This document shows positions 1 through 5,188 of a stretch of 5,284 bases of DNA, in pieces (within the stretch, counting starts at the first letter, position 1; each line of letters begins with the position of its first letter). Where the stretch lies: NCBI GenBank assembly GCA_024763495.1, contig JANTFJ010000208.1, positions 1-5,284 of the forward strand, given 5' to 3'. Origin of the DNA: Desulfobulbaceae bacterium. GTDB taxonomy: Bacteria; Desulfobacterota; Desulfobulbia; Desulfobulbales; SURF-16. The notes beneath the pieces are model-generated. The model was not told the origin of the DNA. It did not search any database and was given only the letters and a program-made list of their open reading frames with translations. The translations under genes were made by a program, and so were the position numbers.

Positions 1-93
1 CGAATAGCAGCGCTATTTAAAGAAAATTAGCGGAAAAATGGGCCAATTTATCCGATTTTGCAGTAGGTTCGCTATTCTCGGACAGCCTCCTAG
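1..93. mobile_element. Right-hand part of a MITE-like element (copy 1, cut by the window edge)
   Basis: This stretch aligns without gaps to 1184-1276, differing at only 4 of 93 positions, so it is the right-hand part of the same short non-coding element seen complete at 1110-1276. Its right end has CTATTCTCGGACAGCCTC, the inverted form of the family's terminal repeat, followed by CTAG at 90-93. The left part lies outside the window. It contains no convincing gene. Whether it is a true MITE or the end of a larger insertion sequence cannot be decided here, but the complete copy argues for a miniature element. Confidence 0.75.
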
Positions 94-254
94 TGTCTAT
101 TCAGAAACAGGTCATTTTGTTCGAGATCAAGGAGCATAGAAAAATTAAAAGCGCAGCATATGAGGCATATGTGAGCATTTTAATTTTTCGTAGCGACGCT
201 GAAATCGGGCAGATAAGCGCAGACTTCGAAAAGGTCATTTATGGACAGACACTA
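91..254. mobile_element. Second, unrelated MITE-like element with TAGTGTCT/AGACACTA ends
   Basis: A 164-base non-coding segment starts with TAGTGTCT (91-98) and ends with the exact inverse AGACACTA (247-254). The similarity continues imperfectly inward (TAGTGTCTATTCA against TAGTGTCTGTCCA read from the other end). The middle holds a long hairpin: AAAAATTAAAA at 140-150 pairs with TTTTAATTTTT at 178-188, and inside it CATATG (157-162) pairs with CATATG (166-171) around an AGG loop. No coding frame fits. These are the hallmarks of a miniature inverted-repeat element mobilised in trans. Its left end shares the CTAG that closes the element at 1-93, so one inserted at the edge of the other. I cannot name the parent IS family. 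Confidence 0.6.
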
Positions 255-435
255 ACCGGGTAGACAGAAAACTAATATCAGGCTTAGAATAAGTGCCATG
301 CGGTAGATATAGATAGCAAACAAAAAAAACCTTCTACTACCTTAATTTCAAAAAAATCATCAGGGCTCATTCAAAAATAAATCAAATGATAGAGGTTCAG
401 GAGTAAGGCACTGAAACATAAATAGAGTTATTAAA

Positions 436-927
436 ATGTCAAAAAAACTTAAGCTTACCGCCAGTCAAGAAGATTATCTGGAAGTTATTGCCCATCTGGT
501 TGCTGAAAAAAAAGTCGCCAGGGCCAAAGAAATTGCCGCAAAACTCAAAGTAAGCCGTTCTTCTGTTACCGAGGCCTGTCGGTCACTGTCAAAAAAAGGA
601 CTTATTCATTATGAACCTTATGAGGTAATAACCCTTACTGACAAAGGAAGTGAATTTGCCGACGACATTATCTACAGGCATCAGTCCTTAAAGGAATTCT
701 TTATAAAAATTCTGGCTGTGGATGAAAAACTGGCCGACTCCGGAGCCTGTAAAATTGAACATACCGCACCCCAGGAAATCATTGATCGCTTAATTCAGTT
801 TGTCAGGTTTGTTGAACTCTGTCCCCGAGGAGGGACTGAATGGATAAAAAGTTTTGATGAATATTACAGGAAAGGCTTTACCAAAAAAAATTGCCAGGAC
901 TGCATTTCGCTGTGCCTTAATAAATAA
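436..927 (+). CDS. DtxR/MntR-family metal-dependent transcriptional regulator
   Basis: Cytoplasmic DNA-binding repressor of the DtxR/MntR family, which senses Fe2+ or Mn2+ and controls metal uptake genes. Residues about 7-70 form the winged helix-turn-helix (recognition region VSRSSVTEACRSLSKKGL). About 71-130 form the helical dimerisation domain with YRHQSLKEFF and KIEH. At 163 residues it lacks the SH3-like third domain of DtxR and resembles MntR in size. By my alignment, the metal ligands would be D13, E16, H82, E108 and H109. C105 stands where MntR has E99 and DtxR has C102, so the site mixes both types. The tail carries C129, C153, C156 and C160, possibly a further metal site. The ATG at 436 has only a weak AGAG ribosome-binding site (424-427), and an in-frame stop at 412-414 limits upstream extension. 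No clear promoter or DtxR-type operator is visible in 255-435, and no metal transporter gene is adjacent. The family is sure; the metal and targets are unknown. Confidence 0.93.
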   Translation: MSKKLKLTASQEDYLEVIAHLVAEKKVARAKEIAAKLKVSRSSVTEACRSLSKKGLIHYEPYEVITLTDKGSEFADDIIYRHQSLKEFFIKILAVDEKLADSGACKIEHTAPQEIIDRLIQFVRFVELCPRGGTEWIKSFDEYYRKGFTKKNCQDCISLCLNK

Positions 928-937
928 ACCAGTTTTA

Positions 938-1091
938 GTAACTACTGACGAGGTAAGTGCCGGGACATTGCCCCCCTGATTGTAACTGCTTACAGGTTAC
1001 CATAGATTTTCGTCGACAGTCCGGTGCCGCGTATATGTCATACGTAAGCCGGGCTGGACGCGGAAATATGCCGTGCCCGGTGAGCAGTTAC
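938..1091. repeat. Structured intergenic repeat A, beginning 10 bases after the regulator's stop
   Basis: A non-coding segment homologous to repeat C (1842-2022). The first 24 bases (938-961) match C at 22 positions. The middle block 1020-1044 closely matches 1930-1954, and the tail GTGAGCAGTTACC matches GTGAGCAGTTCACC in C. The ends are imperfect inverted repeats (GTAACT at 938-943, AGTTAC at 1086-1091). Hairpins visible: CGTAT-ATGTC-ATACG (1030-1044), and an overlapping outer stem CCGCG (1027-1031) with CGCGG (1059-1063); the two share bases and cannot form together. GTAACTG near 980 can also pair with CAGGTTAC. A 10-base near-direct repeat, ACCAGTTT(T/C)A, flanks it at 928-937 and 1090-1099. 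It may be a palindromic repeat of REP type, a MITE, or a structured RNA at the transcript end. Confidence 0.6.
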
Positions 1092-1109
1092 CAGTTTCAT
1101 TTTAAAACC

Positions 1110-1276
1110 CTAGGAGGCTGTCCGAGAATAGAAGCCGTAGCGAGAAATTGGAGAATTGAGACCATTTTTTCGGTCATTTTCTGCGAATAGCAGCGCTATT
1201 TAAAGAAAATTAACGGAAAAATGGGCCAATTTATCCGATTTTGCAGTAGGTTAGCTATTCTCGGACATCCTCCTGG
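1110..1276. mobile_element. Complete MITE-like element (copy 2) bounded by GAGGCTGTCCGAGAATAG repeats
   Basis: The left terminal repeat at 1114-1131 and the inverted right one at 1255-1272 match at 17 of 18 positions. They are flanked by CTAG (1110-1113) and CTGG (1273-1276), consistent with a 4-base CTAG target duplication with one later change. CTAG is itself palindromic, so it could also belong to the repeat. The roughly 159-base interior has no plausible transposase. An internal perfect palindrome AATAGC-AGC-GCTATT lies at 1186-1200. The right half is nearly identical to 1-93, and the left terminal motif recurs at 5193, so the family is multicopy. A transposase supplied elsewhere in the genome presumably moved it. 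Confidence 0.8.
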
Positions 1277-1317
1277 TAATCATTGCGGCCGGACTTACGT
1301 AATTTTAAACTATAAAC

Positions 1318-1495
1318 GTAACTATTCAGCAAATGGCAAAAAGCTGCCCAAACCATTGTGCTGTAACTGTTCAGAGGTAAGCGAACGAAGTGAGACTCCG
1401 TGTGCTTTAGCTGTGCTTTGATCCGGCTGGCGCAGTATACTTGTGCTATGCAAGACAGCAGATCCTGCGCAGATGAAGTGCAGCTGAATAGTTAC
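1318..1495. repeat. Inverted-repeat-bounded structured element B
   Basis: A perfect 13-base inverted repeat, GTAACTATTCAGC (1318-1330) and GCTGAATAGTTAC (1483-1495), bounds a 178-base non-coding segment. A third, near-identical end GTAACTGTTCAG occurs inside at 1363-1374 and pairs with the right end just as well, so the element looks composite. Internal pairing includes GCGCAG near 1430 with CTGCGC near 1466, enclosing CTTGTGC/GCAAG. It shares with repeat C the string GGTAAGCGAAC, then GAGACTCCG, then GATCCGG, and shares the GTAACT head with A and C. GTAA-type ends recall the IS66 family, but this is only a weak resemblance. Possible natures are a MITE, a REP-type repeat or an untranslated RNA leading into the small gene at 1541. 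Confidence 0.6.
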
Positions 1496-1527
1496 CTGTA
1501 AACAAACAACACCTTACAGCGCCATAT

Positions 1528-1532
1528 AGGAG
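1528..1532 (+). promoter_or_regulatory. Shine-Dalgarno site of the 58-codon gene
   Basis: AGGAG lies 8 bases before the ATG at 1541. It is a better site than the one in front of the DtxR-like gene and is the main argument that this small frame is translated. No convincing -35/-10 pair stands out between the end of element B (1495) and this site. Confidence 0.6.
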
Positions 1533-1540
1533 AAAAAGGA

Positions 1541-1717
1541 ATGGAAGGTCAAATACAGGCAGGATGGTACATTCATCCGAATAAGGGATTAATTAAAATC
1601 TTGAAAAAGGAATCAAACTGGTACTATCAATGCTTCAACAGAAAAGGGACAAAATCCCTGTCCAAGGAACGTTCCCTGGATCAATGGACATGGGCGCTCA
1701 GTGAACCCAGGGATTAA
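1541..1717 (+). CDS. Small protein of unknown function, 58 residues
   Basis: I do not recognise this gene. The frame begins MEGQIQAGWYIHPNKG and ends WALSEPRD, with TAA at 1715-1717. It is supported by AGGAG 8 bases upstream and by protein-like composition: alternating aromatic and charged residues, four tryptophans, one cysteine, and Lys-rich segments around residues 19-24 and 35-43. There is no signal peptide, membrane segment or obvious motif; a small soluble, perhaps beta-rich, basic protein is the most that can be said. It stands alone on the + strand between structured elements B and C, 46 bases after B and 124 bases before C, so it is probably a single-gene transcript. It could be cargo of a mobile element, a regulatory small protein, or a degenerate relic. 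The isolated context prevents a functional guess. Confidence 0.6.
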   Translation: MEGQIQAGWYIHPNKGLIKILKKESNWYYQCFNRKGTKSLSKERSLDQWTWALSEPRD

Positions 1718-1841
1718 ATCCAGGGCAGGCAACAGGTAGAGGCTGAATGATATTATTTATGTAAACGTTCACCAGTTCCTCATGGGTAGGTCACGCTTAC
1801 CTCTTTAATAGCATCAGGTTGCCGCGCAGACATAAATGAGC
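1718..1841. other. Intergenic stretch with no recognised gene
   Basis: No credible coding frame or terminator is seen between the 58-codon gene and repeat C. The only notable feature is GTTCACCAGTT at 1767-1777. It resembles the tail of repeat A (GTTACCAGTTT, 1087-1097) and repeats the GTTCACC found at the end of repeat C (2017-2023), so it may be a remnant of another repeat copy. Confidence 0.3.
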
Positions 1842-2022
1842 GTAACTACTAACGCGGTAAGTGCCACAACTTCGCTAACCACAGTAATTGTAGTGGGTTA
1901 CAGGGTGCCGGAGGTTTTTGTAATCAGGGGTCGGCGCAGCGTATCAGTCATACGCCGGACTGATCGCGGACAGGTAAGCGAACCTGCGAGACTCCGGATC
2001 CGGTACCCTGTGAGCAGTTCAC
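1842..2022. repeat. Structured intergenic repeat C, abutting the aminotransferase stop
   Basis: This is a diverged copy of repeat A with the same head, middle block and tail, and it shares GGTAAGCGAAC, GAGACTCCG and GATCCGG with element B. It is rich in pairing. CAGGGTGCCGGA (1901-1912) pairs with TCCGGTACCCTG (1999-2010) except for one position. GCGTAT-CAGTC-ATACGC (1939-1955) competes with ATCAGTC (1943-1949)/GACTGAT (1958-1964). CAGGT-AAGCGA-ACCTG forms another hairpin, and CCGGATCCGG (1994-2003) is a perfect palindrome. On the minus strand it is the immediate 3' sequence of the aminotransferase (stop at 2026-2028), so it would be transcribed as that operon's 3' untranslated region. No T-run follows a strong stem, so it is not a standard intrinsic terminator. 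Confidence 0.6.
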
Positions 2023-2025
2023 CTG

Positions 2026-3234
2026 TCAGTTAAGTTTGGCAAGAGCCTTTTTCAGCCTTGTCATTCCTTCCTTAATACTGTCCATTGAAGCGGCAAAGGA
2101 AAAACGGACAAATTCATCAGAGCCAAAAGCCGCACCCGGCACTGTGGCCATAAAACTCTCTTCCAGCAGATAAGCGCTCATATCAACTGAGCCATTAATT
2201 ATACTGTCCTGAAAAGATTTACCATAATAAGCAGACATGTTAGGAAATACATAAAAGGCACCGTCCGGCACTACGCAGGTGATATTTTCAATTCCACGCA
2301 GTTCACTGATTATAAAATCACGACGGGGTAAAAATGATTCTTTCATTTTCAGCGGAAAATCCTGGGAACCGCTGACAGCGGCCAAGGCAGCTTTCTGGGA
2401 GATTGAGGAAGCATTTGAAGTACTCTGGCTCTGGATTTTATTCATTGAGGCGATAATATGCTGCGGCCCCAGGGTATAGCCGATTCGCCAGCCGGTCATG
2501 GCAAATGACTTTGATACCCCGTTTAAGATAAGAAGCTGCTCCTTTATCCGGGGTTCAACATTAAGAATATGGGGGGCAGGCTCGTCAGTATAAACAATAG
2601 TATCATAAATATCATCGGAGATAACAACCCAGCCCTTTTCCAGGGCCATTGCCGCTACAGCAACCAGGGCATCTTCAGAAAAGATGGCGCCGGTAGGATT
2701 TGATGGACTGTTCAGGATTATGCCCCTGGTCTTGTCGGTGACATAACGATTCAAAATTTCGGCGGAAAGATCAAACTTGTTCTCTTCCGGCAGCTCAACC
2801 AGAACAGGAGTTGCGCCGGCCAACAGAACGATAGGGGGATAAGATACCCAGTAGGGGGTTGGGATCAAGACCTCATCACCAGGACCGAACAGGGCCTGGG
2901 CCATATTATAAAGACCATGTTTGCCGCCGCAGCTCACCTGAATCTGATCAATGTTGTATTCCCAGCCCTTATCCTCCTGAAACCGTTTAGCAATGGCTTC
3001 ACGTAATTCAGGAATTCCCGGCACTGCGGTATAGCGGGTAAATCCCTCGTCAATAGCCGCTTTTCCGGCATCACAGACATGGGGAGGGGTATCAAAATCA
3101 GGCTCCCCTACACTGAAATTCAAAATATCGGCCCCAGCCGCCTTCATGGCCTTTGCTTTAGCGTTAACAGCCAGGGTTGGCGATGGTTTAATCTGTTGCA
3201 TTCTTTCTGCCAGCTTAATTACTTGTGAGTCCAT
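2026..3234 (-). CDS. aspB: PLP-dependent aspartate aminotransferase, class I subgroup Ib
   Basis: Cytoplasmic fold-type I transaminase, expected to interconvert aspartate plus 2-oxoglutarate and oxaloacetate plus glutamate. Some subgroup Ib enzymes also use prephenate. At 402 residues it has the normal family length. Landmarks: SVGEPDFDTP at 41-50; CGGKHGLYN with K105 at the position of the substrate-recognising lysine of the Thermus enzyme; W129; NSPSNPTG with N179 contacting PLP; SDDIY with D207 (pyridine nitrogen) and Y210; SKSFAMTGWR with the Schiff-base lysine K242 and R250; and R377 in VRFSF, which binds the substrate alpha-carboxylate. All expected catalytic residues are present. The ATG lies two bases after the truA stop, with GGAA about 7 bases upstream inside truA, so translation is probably coupled. 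It is the last gene of the argC-truA operon and ends directly at repeat C. Exact substrate range is inferred from the family. Confidence 0.93.
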   Translation of the reverse strand: MDSQVIKLAERMQQIKPSPTLAVNAKAKAMKAAGADILNFSVGEPDFDTPPHVCDAGKAAIDEGFTRYTAVPGIPELREAIAKRFQEDKGWEYNIDQIQVSCGGKHGLYNMAQALFGPGDEVLIPTPYWVSYPPIVLLAGATPVLVELPEENKFDLSAEILNRYVTDKTRGIILNSPSNPTGAIFSEDALVAVAAMALEKGWVVISDDIYDTIVYTDEPAPHILNVEPRIKEQLLILNGVSKSFAMTGWRIGYTLGPQHIIASMNKIQSQSTSNASSISQKAALAAVSGSQDFPLKMKESFLPRRDFIISELRGIENITCVVPDGAFYVFPNMSAYYGKSFQDSIINGSVDMSAYLLEESFMATVPGAAFGSDEFVRFSFAASMDSIKEGMTRLKKALAKLN

Positions 3235-3236
3235 TG

Positions 3237-4022
3237 TTATATTCCATTTTTTCCAGGGATTGAATTATAAAATATTTCCTCTAAAAAAAGACCATGAGCC
3301 GGGGCGGTCGGCCCGGCCGCCGCTCGATTTTTCGCAGCTACAATATCGCGAAAATCATCTATCGTCAACCGGCATTGCCCAACTTCCAGCAATGTTCCGA
3401 CAATATTTCTCACCATGTGCCGTAAAAAACCGTCACCACAGATGGTAAAGCGCCACTTATTAACACTTTTCATCTCAAAGCGAGCGGAATAAATCTGCCG
3501 CACCGCTCCTCTTCCAGGACGACTCTTATCCCTGGAACCGCTTGCCTCAAAACTTGAAAAATCGTGAATTCCAATGATTAGAGGCAAACATTTTTCCATC
3601 AGGCCAAAATCCACAGACTCTTTTATTTTAAGCCAATAAAGCCTGTCAGTGGGCAGGGCAATCTCAGCCTGACAAAACTGATAGAAATAGCATTTCCCCA
3701 GGGCACTGCGCCGGGCATGGAAAGCAAAATCAACCTCTTCTGCCTGCAGGATACGGATACCACCAGGCAGCATACTGTTTAAACCGTATTTAAAAGCCCG
3801 GCATGGGAGAGCGGAAGCAATATCAAAATGAGCGACCATTCCCAAAGCATGAACCCCGGCATCAGTACGCCCTGCCCCGTGCAAAGCTGTTGGCTCACGA
3901 GTAAGAACCGCAATTTTCTCTTCCAGGATCCCTTGAATTGTTAATTGGTCACGCTGCCGCTGCCAACCGGAATAAAGAGTTCCATCAAAGGCCAGAGTCA
4001 ACTTTATTCTGCGTCTAGTCAC
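3237..4022 (-). CDS. truA: tRNA pseudouridine(38-40) synthase TruA
   Basis: Converts uridines 38, 39 and 40 in the tRNA anticodon arm to pseudouridine. Family signatures run through its 261 residues: FDGTLYSGWQRQ at 12-23; GAGRTDAGVHALG at 49-61 with catalytic D54; FHARRSALGKCYFY at 101-114 with the conserved active-site tyrosine Y112; HDFSSFEASGS at 153-163; FLRHMVRNIVGTLLEVG at 199-215; and AAGPTAPAHGLFLEEI near the end. The length is normal. The start is GTG, overlapping the argC stop as GTGA (4019-4022). The family's usual N-terminal spacing supports this start, although no clear Shine-Dalgarno site precedes it, so expression probably depends on coupling to argC. It links amino-acid genes with tRNA maturation in one transcript. 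Confidence 0.97.
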   Translation of the reverse strand: MTRRRIKLTLAFDGTLYSGWQRQRDQLTIQGILEEKIAVLTREPTALHGAGRTDAGVHALGMVAHFDIASALPCRAFKYGLNSMLPGGIRILQAEEVDFAFHARRSALGKCYFYQFCQAEIALPTDRLYWLKIKESVDFGLMEKCLPLIIGIHDFSSFEASGSRDKSRPGRGAVRQIYSARFEMKSVNKWRFTICGDGFLRHMVRNIVGTLLEVGQCRLTIDDFRDIVAAKNRAAAGPTAPAHGLFLEEIFYNSIPGKNGI

Positions 4023-5056
4023 GGAAAAAGAGGAATGTGCCGCAGGCCAAGGTTTTCGGCAAAACCACAGAGCAGATTCATATTCTGCACCGCCTGTCCT
4101 GCCGCCCCTTTGACTATATTATCAATAGCAGAAAGAACAATTATCCTGCCGGTACGGTTATCTACCTTAAAACCAATATCACAGAAATTACTGCCCCTGA
4201 CATACTGAGTGGCAGGAAGGGCGCTGTCTCGAAGAACCCGGACAAAGAATTCATTCCCATAAAAATCAGCATAAACCGCCTCTACTTCCTCCTGGTTGAT
4301 ATCCCTGCTGAGCGTGGCATAAACAGTACTGAGAATGCCCCGGGAAATCGGCAGTAAATGTGGAATAAAGGTTATTTTTACAGATTTTCCGCAAAGCCGG
4401 CTGACTTCCTGTTCTATTTCCGGGGTATGCCGATGTTCTCCAACCTTATAAGCCCGAAAACCGTCGGCTACCTCACAAAATAAAGTTGCTGTACCGGCTT
4501 TACGACCGGCACCGGATGTCCCTGATTTGGAATCAGCCACAATCGTTCCCGGCTCAATCAACCCTTTTTGTAAAAGAGGAGCCAGGCCAAGGATAATACT
4601 GGTAGGATAACAGCCGGGATTAGCCACCAGACGACAACCTGTTATCTGTTGACGATAAAGCTCCGGCAAACCGTATACTGCTTCTTTAAGATATTCCACC
4701 GCACTATGAGGCTGGTACCATTCTTCATAAACCACAGGATCTCGCAGGCGGAAATCAGCGCTTAAATCTACAACTTTTTTACCAGCCTCAATCAGGCCCG
4801 GCACATAGGCCATGGCAGTCTGGTGGGGAACGGCCAGAAAAAAAAGATCCGCCCGCTCCGCCAGCTTTTCCGGTGCAACATTTTCACATTTGATGTCTAG
4901 CTGGCCTCGAAGATTAGGGAATACTTCCGCCAACGATCTGCCGTCATATTGGCGCGAAGTGGCCAGGGTTAATTCAACTTCAGGATGACGGGTAACAATC
5001 CGGGCCAACTCAACTCCGGTGTATCCGGAAGCGCCGACTATTCCAACTCTAATCAT
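4019..5056 (-). CDS. argC: N-acetyl-gamma-glutamyl-phosphate reductase ArgC
   Basis: Catalyses the third step of arginine biosynthesis, the NADPH-dependent reduction of N-acetylglutamyl phosphate to N-acetylglutamate semialdehyde. It has the N-terminal Rossmann motif GASGYTG (8-14), LAVPH (74-78), the catalytic cysteine C149 in NPGCYPT (147-152), KSGTSGAGR (177-185), GEHRHTPEI with the likely catalytic histidine H208 (206-214), HLLPISRGI (233-241) and SAIDNIVKGAAGQAVQNMN (309-327). Its 345 residues match the family length. The ATG at 5056 follows AAGGTAG with good spacing. No other arg gene (argJ, argB, argD) is visible downstream; truA and an aminotransferase follow instead, so the arginine pathway is dispersed or continues elsewhere. 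No ArgR operator or T-box is recognised upstream. Confidence 0.98.
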   Translation of the reverse strand: MIRVGIVGASGYTGVELARIVTRHPEVELTLATSRQYDGRSLAEVFPNLRGQLDIKCENVAPEKLAERADLFFLAVPHQTAMAYVPGLIEAGKKVVDLSADFRLRDPVVYEEWYQPHSAVEYLKEAVYGLPELYRQQITGCRLVANPGCYPTSIILGLAPLLQKGLIEPGTIVADSKSGTSGAGRKAGTATLFCEVADGFRAYKVGEHRHTPEIEQEVSRLCGKSVKITFIPHLLPISRGILSTVYATLSRDINQEEVEAVYADFYGNEFFVRVLRDSALPATQYVRGSNFCDIGFKVDNRTGRIIVLSAIDNIVKGAAGQAVQNMNLLCGFAENLGLRHIPLFP

Positions 5057-5061
5057 GATAT

Positions 5062-5068
5062 CTACCTT
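5062..5068 (-). promoter_or_regulatory. Ribosome-binding site of argC
   Basis: AAGGTAG on the minus strand lies 5 bases before the argC ATG, with its AAGG core 8 bases away. It begins almost directly after the TAA of the small upstream frame, which makes coupled translation possible. Confidence 0.6.
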
Positions 5069-5069
5069 G

Positions 5070-5174
5070 TTAATGTGTTTCTGCTTTTGATAAACATTCG
5101 CTTAACCGACAGCGCTCAATAAAGTACACCCAGGCGGCGACGTAAGCATTAACCAGCACCTCATCTTTGTCCAT
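5070..5174 (-). CDS. Possible 34-residue ORF ahead of argC, unknown
   Basis: On the minus strand an ATG at 5174 opens a 34-codon frame (MDKDEVLVNAYVAAW..., ending SKAETH) that stops 13 bases before argC. The predicted peptide is protein-like: an acidic start, an amphipathic or hydrophobic middle (residues about 7-19) and two cysteines (25 and 30). I do not recognise it. There is no good Shine-Dalgarno site before the ATG. The frame stays open upstream into the mobile-element end at 5189, so it may be the 3' remnant of a longer gene cut by insertion. Alternatives are a short leader peptide or chance. It has no run of arginine codons that would suggest arginine attenuation. Confidence 0.35.
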   Translation of the reverse strand: MDKDEVLVNAYVAAWVYFIERCRLSECLSKAETH

Positions 5175-5188
5175 TCGGAGTCTCGTTA

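Noticed and set aside
361..400. Imperfect palindrome TCATTCAAAA...ATCAAATGA as autoregulatory operator of the DtxR-like gene
   Set aside because: Only five outer bases pair and it resembles neither the DtxR nor the MntR consensus; A/T-rich chance is likely.
957..1190. Open frame of 77 codons on the + strand
   Set aside because: It runs across repeat A and into the miniature element, lacks a ribosome-binding site and has no protein-like pattern.
1283..1303. Inverted fragment of repeat A (GCCGGACTTACGTAA)
   Set aside because: The match to the inverse of 1040-1053 is too short to exclude chance.
1221..1421. Open frame of 66 codons on the + strand
   Set aside because: It begins inside the miniature element and continues into element B; it is a by-product of repeats.
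1901..2010. Intrinsic terminator between the converging genes
   Set aside because: Strong stems exist, but none is followed by a run of T on either strand.
938..2022. Integron attC sites, suggested by structured repeats after genes
   Set aside because: The canonical attC core sites (RYYYAAC and GTTRRRY) are not found at the ends, and no integrase is present.
938..2022. CRISPR array
   Set aside because: There are no regularly spaced identical short repeats; copies are long, few and diverged.
1836..2033. Open frame of 65 codons on the + strand
   Set aside because: It coincides with the palindromic repeat C and its translation is low-complexity Val/Ser/Arg; no ribosome-binding site.
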